64,000 bases of DNA from Olsenella uli (GCF_016899935.1 NZ_JACJJK010000001.1:1-64000), one strand, 5' to 3'. Shown: positions 17,227-28,988, numbered from the stretch's first letter. Translations and numbers: made by a program. The notes: generated by a model not told the origin, from the letters alone.

Positions 17227-18018
17227 TCAGAAGAGACGGGGCTGCTCCACGAAGTTTCCACAGAACGAGGCGCGATGGATGGGGCTCAGGCCGAGCGCGC
17301 GGATCGCCGCCACGTGGTCGGCGGAGCCGTACCCCTTGCACTCCGCAAGGTGGTAGCCGGGATACTCGCGCTCGTAGGAGACCATGAGGGCGTCCCTCGT
17401 CACCTTGGCCACGATCGAGGCGGCCGCGATGCAGGCGACGCGGGCGTCACCCTTGACGATGCAGCGCTCGGCGGGATGCGCGCCGATGGGGTTGCCGTCG
17501 ATGAGCACGCGGTCGGGCTCGAGCCCGGTGTCGCGCACGGCGGCGGCCATCGCGTGGCGCAGGCAGGCCACGATGCCGAGCGCGTCGATCGACTCGGGCT
17601 CGACGTGCGCGATCCCGACCGCGACGGCGTGCTCCGCGACCAGCGAGGCGACGCGCTCGCGCTCCCGCGCGGTGAGCTGCTTGGAGTCGTTGAGCCCACA
17701 GATGCGGGGCTCGTCGGGCAGGCAGACGGCGGCGACGGTGAGCGGGCCGGCGAGCGCGCCACGGCCCACCTCGTCCACCCCGACGACCACCCCGTCGCCG
17801 CCGAGCTCCCGCTGGAGCGCGTACATGCCCTCGACGCGGCGTCGCTCGGCCTCCTCGCGCCCCAGCCTGCGGCGGGCGACCTCGACGGCGTGACGGACCT
17901 GCTTGCGCGGGTCCTCGGCGTAGCGCTCCGCGAGCGAGCGGGCCTCCTCGAACGACGCGCTCGCGAGGGTCGCCGCGATCTCGCGCGCCGTGGCCGGGCG
18001 CGTCCCCTCCGTCCCCAT
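17227..18018 (-). CDS. rnhB: Ribonuclease HII
   Basis: RNase HII removes ribonucleotides and RNA primers from RNA-DNA hybrids. The 263-residue protein carries GVDEVGRGALAGP with catalytic Asp82-Glu83 and the later acidic residues in the VLIDGNP and ASIVAKVTRD blocks. About 65 extra N-terminal residues form a charged helix. I use the ATG at 18018, with GGAGGT at 5 bases; the earlier in-frame ATG at 18033 has no ribosome site. The rplS terminator lies immediately upstream. Confidence 0.94.
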   Translation of the reverse strand: MGTEGTRPATAREIAATLASASFEEARSLAERYAEDPRKQVRHAVEVARRRLGREEAERRRVEGMYALQRELGGDGVVVGVDEVGRGALAGPLTVAAVCLPDEPRICGLNDSKQLTARERERVASLVAEHAVAVGIAHVEPESIDALGIVACLRHAMAAAVRDTGLEPDRVLIDGNPIGAHPAERCIVKGDARVACIAAASIVAKVTRDALMVSYEREYPGYHLAECKGYGSADHVAAIRALGLSPIHRASFCGNFVEQPRLF

Positions 18019-18034
18019 TCGTGACCTCCCCATA

Positions 18035-18061
18035 CAAGAAAGCCGCCCCGTGCGGGGCGGC
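18035..18061 (-). terminator. Intrinsic terminator after rplS
   Basis: A perfect 8-bp stem GCCGCCCC/GGGGCGGC with a GCAC tetraloop is followed by TTTCTT on the minus strand, 22 bases past the rplS stop. It separates rplS from rnhB, so rnhB transcription depends on read-through or a promoter of its own. Confidence 0.85.
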
Positions 18062-18083
18062 TCGGACGTGCGATGGACCGGCG

Positions 18084-18428
18084 CTAGTCGCGCTTCTCGC
18101 GAATGCGGGCGGCCTTGCCGACGCGGTCGCGGAGGTAGTACAGCTTGGCGCGACGGATGTCGCCGTGACGGACAACGTCGAGCTTGGCGATCTTGGGGCT
18201 GTGGAGCGGGAAGGTGCGCTCGACGCCCACGCCGAAGCTGATCTTGCGGACGGTGAAGGTCTCACGGGCACCGGCGCCGCTCATGCGGATGACGTCGCCC
18301 TCGAAGACCTGCTCGCGGGTGCGGTCGCCCTCGACGATGCGGTAGTGGACCTTGACGTGGTCACCGACCTTGACGGCGGGGATGTCCTCGCGAATCTGCT
18401 GACGCTCGATGGCACGAATGTAATCCAT
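18084..18428 (-). CDS. rplS: 50S ribosomal protein L19
   Basis: L19 sits at the subunit interface of the 50S particle. The 114-residue product matches the family throughout, with [33 protein letters not shown] and the basic [18 protein letters not shown] end. GGAAAGAG precedes the ATG. It is monocistronic here, with its own promoter and terminator, and is separated by about 9 kb from trmD, its common partner elsewhere. Confidence 0.97.
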   Translation of the reverse strand: MDYIRAIERQQIREDIPAVKVGDHVKVHYRIVEGDRTREQVFEGDVIRMSGAGARETFTVRKISFGVGVERTFPLHSPKIAKLDVVRHGDIRRAKLYYLRDRVGKAARIREKRD

Positions 18429-18497
18429 GTTCTCTTTCCTGTCTCTAGAGGTGCCGACGCCGATGCGAGCGACACATAGGTTTACACACAAGCGAGC

Positions 18498-18526
18498 ATT
18501 ATAGGGCACTTGTCGCCCGCCGACAA
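18498..18526 (-). promoter_or_regulatory. Promoter of rplS
   Basis: On the minus strand TTGTCG and a perfect TATAAT are separated by 17 bases. The predicted transcript begins about 60 bases ahead of the rplS start. Confidence 0.8.
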
Positions 18527-18539
18527 GAACGCCACAAAA

Positions 18540-19496
18540 TCAGAGGCAGAGCCCCACGACGACGCCCGCCGGCTGGTCCGCCTGGCCGAGCGCGGACGGG
18601 TAGCCCGTCTCCATGGCCTGGTAGAAGTAGTAGGCGTCGTCACCGGTGAACGTGTAGGGATACGAGGTGCGGTACCACCAGCTCGTCGGGGCGCCGCCGT
18701 ACTCGAGCGCGAGCGCGCCCGACGAGTCCGAGAGGCAACTGACGCCCTTCTGGGCGAAGAGCGGGTACTGCTCCCCCTCGCCGGAGAGGAGCGCGTCGTA
18801 GACGGTGTAGTCGATGTAGTAGGTCCGCGCGCGGACCTGGTCGCCGTACTCGTTCGCAAAGAGGTCGATCGGCCCGCAGACCTCGGAGAGCGAGAAGAGC
18901 CACAGCGCGTCGTCGGTCTGCGTCACGGAGGCGGAGTCGGACGTGACGCCGACGTTGTTGGTCGACTTCGTGACCGTTCTCACCCGGGAGGCGAGCCCCT
19001 CGGGGAGGAGGTCGGCCCCCTCCGTGGCGAGCCACGAGCGAATCTGGCTCCCCTCCCAGCCGCCGGCGTTGGAGGCGGCGTCGTTCATCGGCTGGAGCGA
19101 GATCGGGGAGGTCATGAGCGTCAGCCCCGCCGTACCGGAGCCGTCCGCGAGCTGGTCGCAGCGTATCCCGACCACGGTGAGCGACGCCTGGCGGCCGTCA
19201 GAGAGCGGCAGCGGCCTCGTGTCCCCCACCGCGACGCCCCACTCGGCCGCGAGGGCCTCGCCCTCCTCGTCGGAGGGGGCGTCGGCGACCATCTGCGCGA
19301 CCTCGGCGAGCTCGTCCCAGTCGTACTCCGAGAAGCGCTTCGGCTCGAGCTCCCGCTCCTCGGGCGCGGCGGCCGCCCCCGGGGTCGCCGTCATGACGTA
19401 GTGGAGCGCGAAGGCCCCGGCCGCGCACACGCACAGCGAGAGCAGGATCAGAAGAAACGTCAGGACCCCGCCGCCGCGTCCGCCCCGTCTGCCCAT
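18540..19496 (-). CDS. Membrane-anchored protein with DUF6273-like domain
   Basis: The 318-residue protein starts with a basic stretch (MGRRGGRGGG) and one transmembrane or uncleaved signal segment at about 11-33. An extracytoplasmic region follows with Trp- and Tyr-rich blocks (GWEGSQIRSWL, APTSWWYRTSYPY), which resemble the DUF6273 family of actinobacteria and Firmicutes. No catalytic motif is recognised. The ATG at 19496 has GGAGGTG at good spacing; an upstream ATG gives only eight more residues. It follows dgt by 70 bases and may share its transcript. Function unknown. Confidence 0.75.
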   Translation of the reverse strand: MGRRGGRGGGVLTFLLILLSLCVCAAGAFALHYVMTATPGAAAAPEERELEPKRFSEYDWDELAEVAQMVADAPSDEEGEALAAEWGVAVGDTRPLPLSDGRQASLTVVGIRCDQLADGSGTAGLTLMTSPISLQPMNDAASNAGGWEGSQIRSWLATEGADLLPEGLASRVRTVTKSTNNVGVTSDSASVTQTDDALWLFSLSEVCGPIDLFANEYGDQVRARTYYIDYTVYDALLSGEGEQYPLFAQKGVSCLSDSSGALALEYGGAPTSWWYRTSYPYTFTGDDAYYFYQAMETGYPSALGQADQPAGVVVGLCL

Positions 19497-19566
19497 GCGA
19501 CACCTCCGTTCGTCGGCCACCCATCATACAACACGCCGCCGGGGGCGCGAGGGACGGGCCGACGCG

Positions 19567-20601
19567 CTAGCGTCGCTTCCAGGACTGGGGGATCTTGAGG
19601 TCCTCGTAGACGCACACGGCGTAGCGGTCCGTCATGCCCGAGACGAAGTCCGCGACCTGCACCTCGGGCTTGTCGCCGTCATGCACGCGGTACTCGTCCG
19701 GCACCTCGTCGAGGTGGGTGACGAAGTGGTCGAAGAGCTCTCCGAGCATGGCGTAGGCCTTGGGCTCCTCCCACTTGGCGTCGCCGCGCGAGTAGAGGTT
19801 CTCGAAGAGGAACGCCCTGAGGGACATCATCGCGCGCCACACGTCGTCGGACATGCGCACGTCGCCGGTCTCGGCGCTGCTGGAGACGACGTCGTGCACC
19901 ATCGTCTCGATGCGCTCCGAGGAGCTGCCGCCGAGGACGGCGCGCGGACCCTCGGGCAGGTCCTTCTCGGCGAGAAGCCCCGCGCGCTCCGCGTCGTCGA
20001 TGTCGTGGCACACGTAGGCGATGCGGTCCGAGAGGGCCACGACCCTGCCCTCCAGCGTGGCGGCCCTCTGCGCCCCCGTATGGCAGCGTATCCCGTCGAC
20101 GACCTCGCGCGAGAGGTTGAGGCCGCGCCCGTCGCGCTCCAGCAGCTCCACGATGCGGGCGCCCTGCTCGTTGTGGGCGAACTGCCGCCCCCGCCCGTCC
20201 GTGCCGCGATAGCGCGCGAGGGCGTTGGAGAGGGCGCGCTCCCCCACGTGCCCGAAGGGCGTGTGGCCGAGGTCGTGGGCGAGCGCGATCGCCTCGGTCA
20301 GGTCCTCGTTGAGGCCGAGGGGGCGCGCTATGGAGCGCGCGACCTGGGAGACCTCGAGGGTGTGGATCAGCCGGGTCCGGTAGTGGTCCCCCTCGGGGGC
20401 GAGAAACACCTGCGTCTTGTGGGCCAGGCGCCGGAAGCTCTTGCTGTGGAGGATGCGGTCCCGGTCGCACTGGAAGCAGGTCCTCAGGGCGTCCGGCTCC
20501 TCCGGCGTGCGCCGCCCGGCCGAGGCGTCGGCGAACGCGGCGTCCGGGGAGAGCCGCTCGTGCTCCGCCCGCTCCAGGTCGACGCGGCGTGTGACCCTCA
20601 T
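19567..20601 (-). CDS. dgt: dGTPase-like HD-domain triphosphohydrolase
   Basis: The family hydrolyses dNTPs to nucleosides and triphosphate. The 344-residue protein has the HD metal site: His in RLIHTLEVSQV, the His-Asp pair in ALAHDLGHTPFGH, and a distal Asp in LSDRIAYVCHDIDD. The length fits the shorter class-2 dGTPase-like proteins. AGGAGG precedes the ATG. In many genomes this gene precedes dnaG; here a DUF6273-like gene follows instead. A 29-base palindrome and the ppdK terminator lie just upstream. Confidence 0.9.
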   Translation of the reverse strand: MRVTRRVDLERAEHERLSPDAAFADASAGRRTPEEPDALRTCFQCDRDRILHSKSFRRLAHKTQVFLAPEGDHYRTRLIHTLEVSQVARSIARPLGLNEDLTEAIALAHDLGHTPFGHVGERALSNALARYRGTDGRGRQFAHNEQGARIVELLERDGRGLNLSREVVDGIRCHTGAQRAATLEGRVVALSDRIAYVCHDIDDAERAGLLAEKDLPEGPRAVLGGSSSERIETMVHDVVSSSAETGDVRMSDDVWRAMMSLRAFLFENLYSRGDAKWEEPKAYAMLGELFDHFVTHLDEVPDEYRVHDGDKPEVQVADFVSGMTDRYAVCVYEDLKIPQSWKRR

Positions 20602-20620
20602 GGCACCCTCCTCAGAACGT

Positions 20621-20649
20621 GCCTAAAAGGGGTCAGACCCCTTTTAGGC
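20621..20649. repeat. 29-base palindromic repeat, copy 1
   Basis: Arms GCCTAAAAGGGGTC and their exact complement flank a single A. It lies between dgt and ppdK and directly abuts the ppdK terminator on the high-coordinate side. The bases AGAACGT immediately before it (20614-20620) are shared with copy 4, so the conserved unit is a little longer than the palindrome. Confidence 0.95.
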
Positions 20650-20650
20650 G

Positions 20651-20683
20651 AAAGGGGGAGGAAGCCCGAAGGCCCCCTCCCCC
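20651..20683 (-). terminator. Intrinsic terminator after ppdK
   Basis: On the minus strand GGGGGAGG, GGGCC, a TTCG loop, GGC and CCTCCCCC form a long GC-rich hairpin with a small internal mismatch, followed by TTTC. It starts about 26 bases after the ppdK stop codon. Confidence 0.75.
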
Positions 20684-20709
20684 GTCAGCGACCGTGTCTC
20701 AGGACTCGG

Positions 20710-23469
<2,760 letters not shown>

Positions 23470-23544
23470 GGTACTCCCTTGCTTTCTCTATGCCCGACGC
23501 CCCCGAAGGGGCGCACTTACGACGCGTTCATTGCATCCGTGGTA

Positions 23545-23573
23545 ATCCTAGTCAGCGCCCGCTGAAAGCGCAA
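23545..23573 (-). promoter_or_regulatory. Promoter of ppdK
   Basis: On the minus strand TTGCGC and TAGGAT are separated by 17 bases. The roughly 70-base leader that follows contains a small GC hairpin (GCCCCTTCGGGGGC) before the ribosome site. Confidence 0.65.
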
Positions 23574-23612
23574 GGTCGAATTGGGCGACCGGACGCGGAC
23601 GGCGGGGCGGAC

Positions 23613-23645
23613 GCAAAGGGGGCGGCCGGAAACCCGGCCGCCCCC
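23613..23645 (-). terminator. Intrinsic terminator after the short PSRP-like gene
   Basis: A perfect 12-bp stem GGGGGCGGCCGG/CCGGCCGCCCCC with a 4-base loop, followed by TTTGCGT on the minus strand, lies 11 bases after the stop codon. It shows that the short gene ends naturally here. Confidence 0.8.
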
Positions 23646-23656
23646 AGACGGGCGCG

Positions 23657-24058
23657 CTACTCTGACACGATCGGCTTGTCGTAGACCGCGCCGATCTCGC
23701 GGGTCGGCTCCTCTCCGGTGAGCGTGGAGATGACGGTCACCGCCGGGCCGAGCAGGTCGATCGAGGGGATGCCGCGGCGGTCGAGCTCGCGGCGGATCTC
23801 GCGGCGCAGCGTCCCGTTGGCGAAGGTGTGGAAGACCGCGCACGGGCGCTCGGGGTCGTAATGCTCGTCGAAGTAGGAGCGGACCGTGTCCACGTCCTTG
23901 ACGTTGGAGAGGCGCTCGATGTCAACCGAGGCGTCGCCGAACTGGGCCGCAGCGGCCATGACGACGGTGTTGGCCGTCTCGCCTCGGGCGTCTGACAGCA
24001 CGTAGATGAGGGGGACGACGTGTCCGAAGATGTCGTCGTCCAGATCAAGCTTGTTCAT
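23657..24058 (-). CDS. Short homologue of PPDK regulatory protein (N-terminal domain only)
   Basis: The 133-residue product matches the N-terminal half of the PSRP/PpsR kinase-pyrophosphorylase family (DUF299): IYVLSDARGETANTVVMAAAAQF, a TFANGTLRREI block and IDLLGPAV. Full family members are about 270 residues and carry a P-loop (GVSRTSKTP-like) in the second half, which is absent here. A stop codon, a strong terminator and then ppdK follow, and no second-half remnant is visible. The ATG at 24058 has GGGAGG at 8 bases. Placement directly upstream of ppdK supports a role in PPDK control, but the known kinase chemistry cannot be assumed. Confidence 0.75.
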   Translation of the reverse strand: MNKLDLDDDIFGHVVPLIYVLSDARGETANTVVMAAAAQFGDASVDIERLSNVKDVDTVRSYFDEHYDPERPCAVFHTFANGTLRREIRRELDRRGIPSIDLLGPAVTVISTLTGEEPTREIGAVYDKPIVSE

Positions 24059-24115
24059 CTCGCATCCTCCCATGTCTCACGTGGCACTTCGGTCGAAACG
24101 CACCGAAAGCGTACC

Positions 24116-26212
24116 CTATTTCTTGCGGGAGAGCGCGCCGATGTCGGCGACGCCCACGAAGACCTCAACAAAGCGGTTGAGGAGGCGCAGGCGGTTCTCC
24201 CTTACCGCAGTATCCTCGTCCATGACAAGCACGTCGTCGAAGAATCGGTCGATGGGCGCTCTGAGTTCGGCAAGGGCGGTCAGCGCGGCGGCGTAGTCGT
24301 CCTTCTCGAGCGCCGCGCAGACGGCGGCCGAGCCCCGCTCGCAGGCCGCAAGCAGGCTCCGCTCGGCGTCGCCGAGAAGGGCCTCGTCCACGGCGGAGCC
24401 CAGGGAGGCGTCGGTCAGGTGGGCGGCGCGGGCGTAGGCGGTGGCGAGGTCGTCGAAGAGCTCCGGGCTCTGCGAGCGCGCATCCTCGAGGGCGTGCGCG
24501 CGGGCCATGAACTCGATCGGGTTGACGACGCCCACGGCCGAGACGGCCTCGATCGTGTCCGGGCGCAGCCCCTCGTCGCGCGCGATGGCCACGAGGCGCC
24601 CCTGGAAGAAGCGCGCGATCGCGGCGGAGACGGACGCGCGGTCGAACTCGAGCCCCTGGTCCGCGTAGGCGTCGAGCGCGAGGTCGATCAGGGACCGCAG
24701 GTCGCAGCCCGGCAGCGTGCGCAGCATCGCGATGACGCCGATGGCGGCGCGGCGCACGGCGTAGGGGTCGGAGGAGCCGGTGGGCGGCTCGTCGATCGCG
24801 AAGATGCCGCAGACGGTGTCCAGCTTGTCGGCGATGGCCACGCAGCGCCCGCAGGTGCCGCCCGGCAGCTCGTCGCCCGCGAAGCGCGGGCGGTAGTGCT
24901 CGCGGATCGCGGAGCAGACCTCGGGGGCCTCGCCGGCGGCCTGGGCGTAGTAGCCGCCCATCACGCCCTGCTGGTTGGTGAACTCGACGACGGCCTGGGA
25001 GACGAGGTCGGCCTTGGCCAGGTGCGCGGCGCGCGCGGCGGCCGCGACGCCAGCCTCGTCCTCCCCCGCCTGCTCGGCGACCGCGGCGGCCAGGCGCTCC
25101 ATGCGCGCGACCTTCTGGAGCATCGTGCCGAGGCGCTCCTGGAACGTGACCGAGCCCAGGCGCTCCACGAACTCCTCCATCGGGCGCTTGAGGTCCTCCT
25201 CGTAGAAGAACTTGGCGTCGTCCAGGCGGGCGCGCACCACGCGCTCGTTGCCGGAGACCACGGTCGCCGAGACGCGCGGGTCGGCGTTGGAGACCACCAC
25301 GAACTCGCGCGTCAGGTTGCCCTGGGCGTCGTAGACCGGGAAGTAGCGCTGGTTGGAGAGCATGGACTCGCAGATGATCTCGTGCGGGACCTCGAGGAAG
25401 GAGGCGTCGAAGGTGCCCACGAGGACCGTCGGCCACTCGCAGAGGTTCACGACCTCGTCGAAGATGCGCCGGGGGGTGTCCACGTGCGCCCCGTCGCGCT
25501 CCGCCTCGATCTTCTCGATGCCCGCGCGGATGACCTCGGCGCGGCGCTCGGCCGAGAGCACGAAGGCGCGCTCAAGGGTGGCCTCGTAGTCGGCGGGGCA
25601 GGCCACGACGTGCTCGCCGGGGGCCAGCACGCGGTGGCCGCGCGTGGTGTTGCCGGAGGTGACGTCGGCGTAGGTCACGGGGACCACGTCCGTGCCGAGA
25701 AGCGCGCAGATCCAGCGGATCGGCCGCACGAAGGTGGCGTGCTCGGAGCCCCAGCGCTGGCTGCGGTAGTTGGGCCACTGCAGGCCGCCGATCACGTCGG
25801 CGGAGAGCGCGGAGAGGATGGGGGCGGCGGGCTCGGAGGGGACGCTGCGCTCGGCGAAGACGTACTCGCTGCCGTCGGCGTCCACGCGGCGCACGAGGTC
25901 GGCGGCGTCGACGCCGCACTTGCGGGCGAAGCCGAGCGCGGCCTTGGTGGGCGCGCCGTCCGCGTCGAAGGCGATGCCGGCCTTGGGGCCGCGCTTGACC
26001 TCGTTGACCTCGTCGGTGGCCGTGGCCACGTCGGAGACCAGCGCGGCGAGGCGGCGCGGCGTGGAGATGACGCGCACCTCGCCGTGGGCGAGGCCGGCGG
26101 CGTCGAGCCCCTTGGCCACGAGGCCGCCGAGCTGCTGGGCGGCGTTCATGAGCGGCGCCGAGGGCATCTCCTCGGTGCCGATCTCGAGCAGGAAGTCACG
26201 GGTCTCGGCCAT
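24116..26212 (-). CDS. glyS: Glycyl-tRNA synthetase beta subunit
   Basis: The beta subunit of the alpha2-beta2 GlyRS binds tRNA-Gly. The 698-residue protein begins DFLLEIGTEEMPS and contains the HD-like region (CGRCVAIADKLDTVCGIFAI) and a C-terminal anticodon-binding domain ending VMDEDTAVRENRLRLLNRFVEV-like, as in the family. Its ATG immediately follows the glyQ stop codon, so the subunits are translated together. Confidence 0.96.
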   Translation of the reverse strand: MAETRDFLLEIGTEEMPSAPLMNAAQQLGGLVAKGLDAAGLAHGEVRVISTPRRLAALVSDVATATDEVNEVKRGPKAGIAFDADGAPTKAALGFARKCGVDAADLVRRVDADGSEYVFAERSVPSEPAAPILSALSADVIGGLQWPNYRSQRWGSEHATFVRPIRWICALLGTDVVPVTYADVTSGNTTRGHRVLAPGEHVVACPADYEATLERAFVLSAERRAEVIRAGIEKIEAERDGAHVDTPRRIFDEVVNLCEWPTVLVGTFDASFLEVPHEIICESMLSNQRYFPVYDAQGNLTREFVVVSNADPRVSATVVSGNERVVRARLDDAKFFYEEDLKRPMEEFVERLGSVTFQERLGTMLQKVARMERLAAAVAEQAGEDEAGVAAAARAAHLAKADLVSQAVVEFTNQQGVMGGYYAQAAGEAPEVCSAIREHYRPRFAGDELPGGTCGRCVAIADKLDTVCGIFAIDEPPTGSSDPYAVRRAAIGVIAMLRTLPGCDLRSLIDLALDAYADQGLEFDRASVSAAIARFFQGRLVAIARDEGLRPDTIEAVSAVGVVNPIEFMARAHALEDARSQSPELFDDLATAYARAAHLTDASLGSAVDEALLGDAERSLLAACERGSAAVCAALEKDDYAAALTALAELRAPIDRFFDDVLVMDEDTAVRENRLRLLNRFVEVFVGVADIGALSRKK

Positions 26213-27124
26213 CTAGGCCACCTCCCCCTTCTTGGCGGTGTCGTCGGTCCTGCCGGCCACCTCCGCGAGATAGGACTCGCAGCAGAGCTTGGCGATCGTG
26301 CGGACGCGCAGGATGTAGTTGGCGCGCTCGGTGGCAGAGATGGCGCCGCGGGCGTCCAGCAGGTTGAAGGCGTGCGAGCACTTCATGACGCAGTCGTAGG
26401 CCGGAAGCGGGAGCCTTCGGTCCAGACAGGAGTGGCACTCGGCCTCGTAGTCGTCGAACTTCTGGCGCATCATCTCGACGTTGGCGACCTCGAAGTTGTA
26501 CGTGGAGAACTCGCGCTCGTTCTCCTGGAAGACGTCGCCGTAGGTCATCGGCGTGCCGTCGGGCAGGTACGACCAGACGACGTCGTAGACGGAGTCGACG
26601 CCCTGGGCGTACATGGCGATGCGCTCCAGGCCGTAGGTGATCTCCACCGGGACCGGATCGCACTCGATGCCGCCGACCTGCTGGAAGTAGGTGTACTGGG
26701 TGACCTCCATGCCGTCCATCCAGACCTCCCAGCCAAGTCCCCAGGCGCCGAGGGTGGGGCTCTCCCAGTCGTCCTCGACGAAGCGGACGTCATGCTCGGC
26801 CGGGTCGAGCCCGATCGCGGCGAGCGAGCCCAGATAGAGCTCCTGGGAGTCCACCGGGCAGGGCTTGAGGATCACCTGGAACTGGTAGTAGTGCTGCATG
26901 CGGTTGGGATTCTCGCCGTAGCGCCCGTCCGCGGGCCGGCGGCACGGCTGCGGGTAGCAGGTGCGCCAGGGCGCGGGCCCCAGCGAGCGCAGCGTCGTGG
27001 CCGTGTGGAACGTGCCGGCGCCGACCTCGGAGTCGTAGGGCTGCATGACCGTGCACCCCTGGGCGGCCCAGTACCGCTCGAGCTCGAGGATCATGTCCTG
27101 GAAGGTCAGTTTCGTCTTGCCCAT
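26213..27124 (-). CDS. glyQ: Glycyl-tRNA synthetase alpha subunit
   Basis: The alpha subunit holds the class II aminoacylation site. The 303-residue protein starts with [19 protein letters not shown], has the typical [20 protein letters not shown] block and ends in helices rich in charged residues. Its length matches the family. It follows lepB by 29 bases on the same strand and overlaps nothing, so it may be read from the rpsP-lepB transcript or an unseen promoter. Confidence 0.97.
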   Translation of the reverse strand: MGKTKLTFQDMILELERYWAAQGCTVMQPYDSEVGAGTFHTATTLRSLGPAPWRTCYPQPCRRPADGRYGENPNRMQHYYQFQVILKPCPVDSQELYLGSLAAIGLDPAEHDVRFVEDDWESPTLGAWGLGWEVWMDGMEVTQYTYFQQVGGIECDPVPVEITYGLERIAMYAQGVDSVYDVVWSYLPDGTPMTYGDVFQENEREFSTYNFEVANVEMMRQKFDDYEAECHSCLDRRLPLPAYDCVMKCSHAFNLLDARGAISATERANYILRVRTIAKLCCESYLAEVAGRTDDTAKKGEVA

Positions 27125-27153
27125 CGTCGTCCTTCTCTCGCCCCCGGGCGCGC

Positions 27154-27717
27154 CTAGAGCAGGCGCGCGTCGGAGAGTGGCCAGTAGATCAGAATGGCCC
27201 TCGATGTTACGTCATCGACGCTCACGGGGCCAAAGTAGCGCGAGTCCTTCGAGTTGGTGCGGTTGTCCCCCATGACCCAGACGGTCCCCTCGGGGACGAC
27301 GTAGGGATAGGTTATCCCAGCGGAGCCGGAGAGGCCGGAGAGCGACTCGGTGGGCGCCCCGTCCACGTAGGGCTCCTCCAGCGTCTCCCCGTCGACCACG
27401 ACCGAGCCGTTCACGAGGTCGATCGTCTGCCCGCCCGTGGCGATCACGCGCTTCACGAGCGTCTCGCCCTCGTCGAGCGGGCTGTCGAACGTGACGATGT
27501 CGCCGGGCTCGGGGTCGCGGAACGCCAGCGAGACGCGCTCGCCGAGCAGCAGGTCGCCGATGCCGATCGTGTCGAGCATGGAGCCCGAGGGGACGTAGTA
27601 GGCGCCCACCACGAACAGGCGGAGCAGGACCGCGAGCGCGGCCGTGAGCGCGAGCGTCCCGAGAAGCCAGGAGAAGCGCCCGCGCGCTCGGGGCTCCCCC
27701 CTGAAGTGGGCGGCCAT
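27154..27717 (-). CDS. lepB: Signal peptidase I
   Basis: LepB cleaves signal peptides of secreted proteins outside the membrane. The 187-residue protein has one N-terminal transmembrane segment (about 16-40), the catalytic Ser46 in PSGSM, the general base Lys89 in [11 protein letters not shown], and the [11 protein letters not shown] box near the end. It is a compact Gram-positive type enzyme with a single anchor. It starts 3 bases after the trmD stop codon. Confidence 0.96.
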   Translation of the reverse strand: MAAHFRGEPRARGRFSWLLGTLALTAALAVLLRLFVVGAYYVPSGSMLDTIGIGDLLLGERVSLAFRDPEPGDIVTFDSPLDEGETLVKRVIATGGQTIDLVNGSVVVDGETLEEPYVDGAPTESLSGLSGSAGITYPYVVPEGTVWVMGDNRTNSKDSRYFGPVSVDDVTSRAILIYWPLSDARLL

Positions 27718-27720
27718 GGG

Positions 27721-28461
27721 CTAGCTCCTCCCGTCGTCGGTCAGGGAACGGACGTAGGCGCGCTCCTCCTCGGAGAGCGGCGCGCCGTCGAGCAGGTCGG
27801 GCCGCCAGCGCGCGGTGCGCTCGAGCGCGCTCAGCCGGCGCCACCGTGCGACGCGGGCGTGGTCGCCGGACAGCAGCACCTCGGGCACGTCCATCCCCCG
27901 GTAGCTGGCCGGGCGGGTGTACTGGGCGTACTCGAGCAGGCCGGCGTCCGGCGAGAAGGACTCGTCGACGGCGCTCATCTCGTCGCCGAGGGCGCCGGGA
28001 AGGAGGCGCACGACGGAGTCGATCACCACGAGCGCCGCGAGCTCGCCGCCCGTGAGCACGTAGTCCCCCAGCGAGAAGACGTCGTCGGCGAGGGCGTAGA
28101 CGCGCTCGTCCATGCCCTCGTAGCGCCCGCAGACGAGAAGGACCCGCTCCTCGCGGGCCAGGCGCTCGGCGGCGCGCTGGTCGTAGGGCGTCCCGCAGGG
28201 CGAGAAGAACACGACGTGCGGGCGCTCCCCGCGCGCGGCGAGGTCGTCGACCGCCTCGAAGACGGGCGCGGGCTTCATCAGCATGCCCTGCCCGCCGCCG
28301 AACGGGGCGTCGTCCACGGTCCGGTGGCGGTCGTGGGTCCAGTCGCGCAGGTTGTGGGCGACGAAGTCGAAGACGCCCGCGCGCCGCGCGCGCCCCATGA
28401 TCGAGGCGTCGAGGTAGGGCGCGAAGACGTCGGGGATGACGGAGAGGGTCTCGAACAGCAT
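27721..28461 (-). CDS. trmD: tRNA (guanine-N1)-methyltransferase
   Basis: TrmD methylates G37 of tRNAs with a G at position 36, preventing frameshifts. The 246-residue protein has the SPOUT trefoil-knot motifs LVCGRYEGMDERV, LGDYVLTGGELAALV and PPASYRGM-like (RPASYRGMDVPEVLLSG). The ATG at 28461 is preceded by GGGAG at 8 bases; a GTG overlapping rimM would add five residues. It lies between rimM and lepB. Confidence 0.96.
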   Translation of the reverse strand: MLFETLSVIPDVFAPYLDASIMGRARRAGVFDFVAHNLRDWTHDRHRTVDDAPFGGGQGMLMKPAPVFEAVDDLAARGERPHVVFFSPCGTPYDQRAAERLAREERVLLVCGRYEGMDERVYALADDVFSLGDYVLTGGELAALVVIDSVVRLLPGALGDEMSAVDESFSPDAGLLEYAQYTRPASYRGMDVPEVLLSGDHARVARWRRLSALERTARWRPDLLDGAPLSEEERAYVRSLTDDGRS

Positions 28462-28466
28462 GCGGC

Positions 28467-28982
28467 TCACTCCCACTCGAGCCCGGCGGGCACGCGCACG
28501 GGGATGGGGCCGTCCTCGGGGACGTCGGGCACGACCTCGTCCACGACGGGCAGGAGCAGCTCGCCGCGCGCGCCGCGCAGGACCCAGACGTCATTGGCCG
28601 GGCCGGTCATGACCTCAGCGATCCGGGCGGGCTCGCCGCTCTTCTCGTCGCGCACCTCGCGGCCCAGAAGGCGGTCGGGGTCGTGCCGGGCGAGGTCCGC
28701 CGGGAGGTCGGCCACGCGCGCGAGCAGGGTCCTGCCGACGAGGCGCTCGGCGGCGGAGAGGTCGTCCACGCCGCTCAGCGCGACGAGCGAGCCCGCGCGG
28801 CCGTCCGAGGCGCACGACAGGACGCGGTGCCAGCGGTCCCCACGCAGCTCGGGCGGCACCACGGCGACCTCGAGTCCCTCATGGACGAGCGGGGGAAGGC
28901 CGTGAACGGGAACCGTCACGACCTCCCCCCGCCTCCCGTGCGTCTTCTCGACACGGGCTATGCTCCTGAAGCGGTCTCGCAT
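28467..28982 (-). CDS. rimM: 16S rRNA maturation protein RimM
   Basis: RimM binds S19 and assists 30S maturation. The 171-residue protein has the N-terminal domain starting RFRSIARVEKTHGRRGEV, DDLSAAERLVGR in the middle and a PRC-barrel C-terminus ending LLLPVVDEVVPDV. Length is normal. It lies 6 bases after khpA and 5 before trmD in the usual rpsP-khpA-rimM-trmD order. Confidence 0.94.
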   Translation of the reverse strand: MRDRFRSIARVEKTHGRRGEVVTVPVHGLPPLVHEGLEVAVVPPELRGDRWHRVLSCASDGRAGSLVALSGVDDLSAAERLVGRTLLARVADLPADLARHDPDRLLGREVRDEKSGEPARIAEVMTGPANDVWVLRGARGELLLPVVDEVVPDVPEDGPIPVRVPAGLEWE

Positions 28983-28988
28983 GCGCCC

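Noticed and set aside
24020-27157. A 1045-codon plus-strand open frame opposite glyQ and glyS
   Set aside because: It covers both GlyRS subunit genes on the other strand, has biased low-complexity composition and matches no known family.
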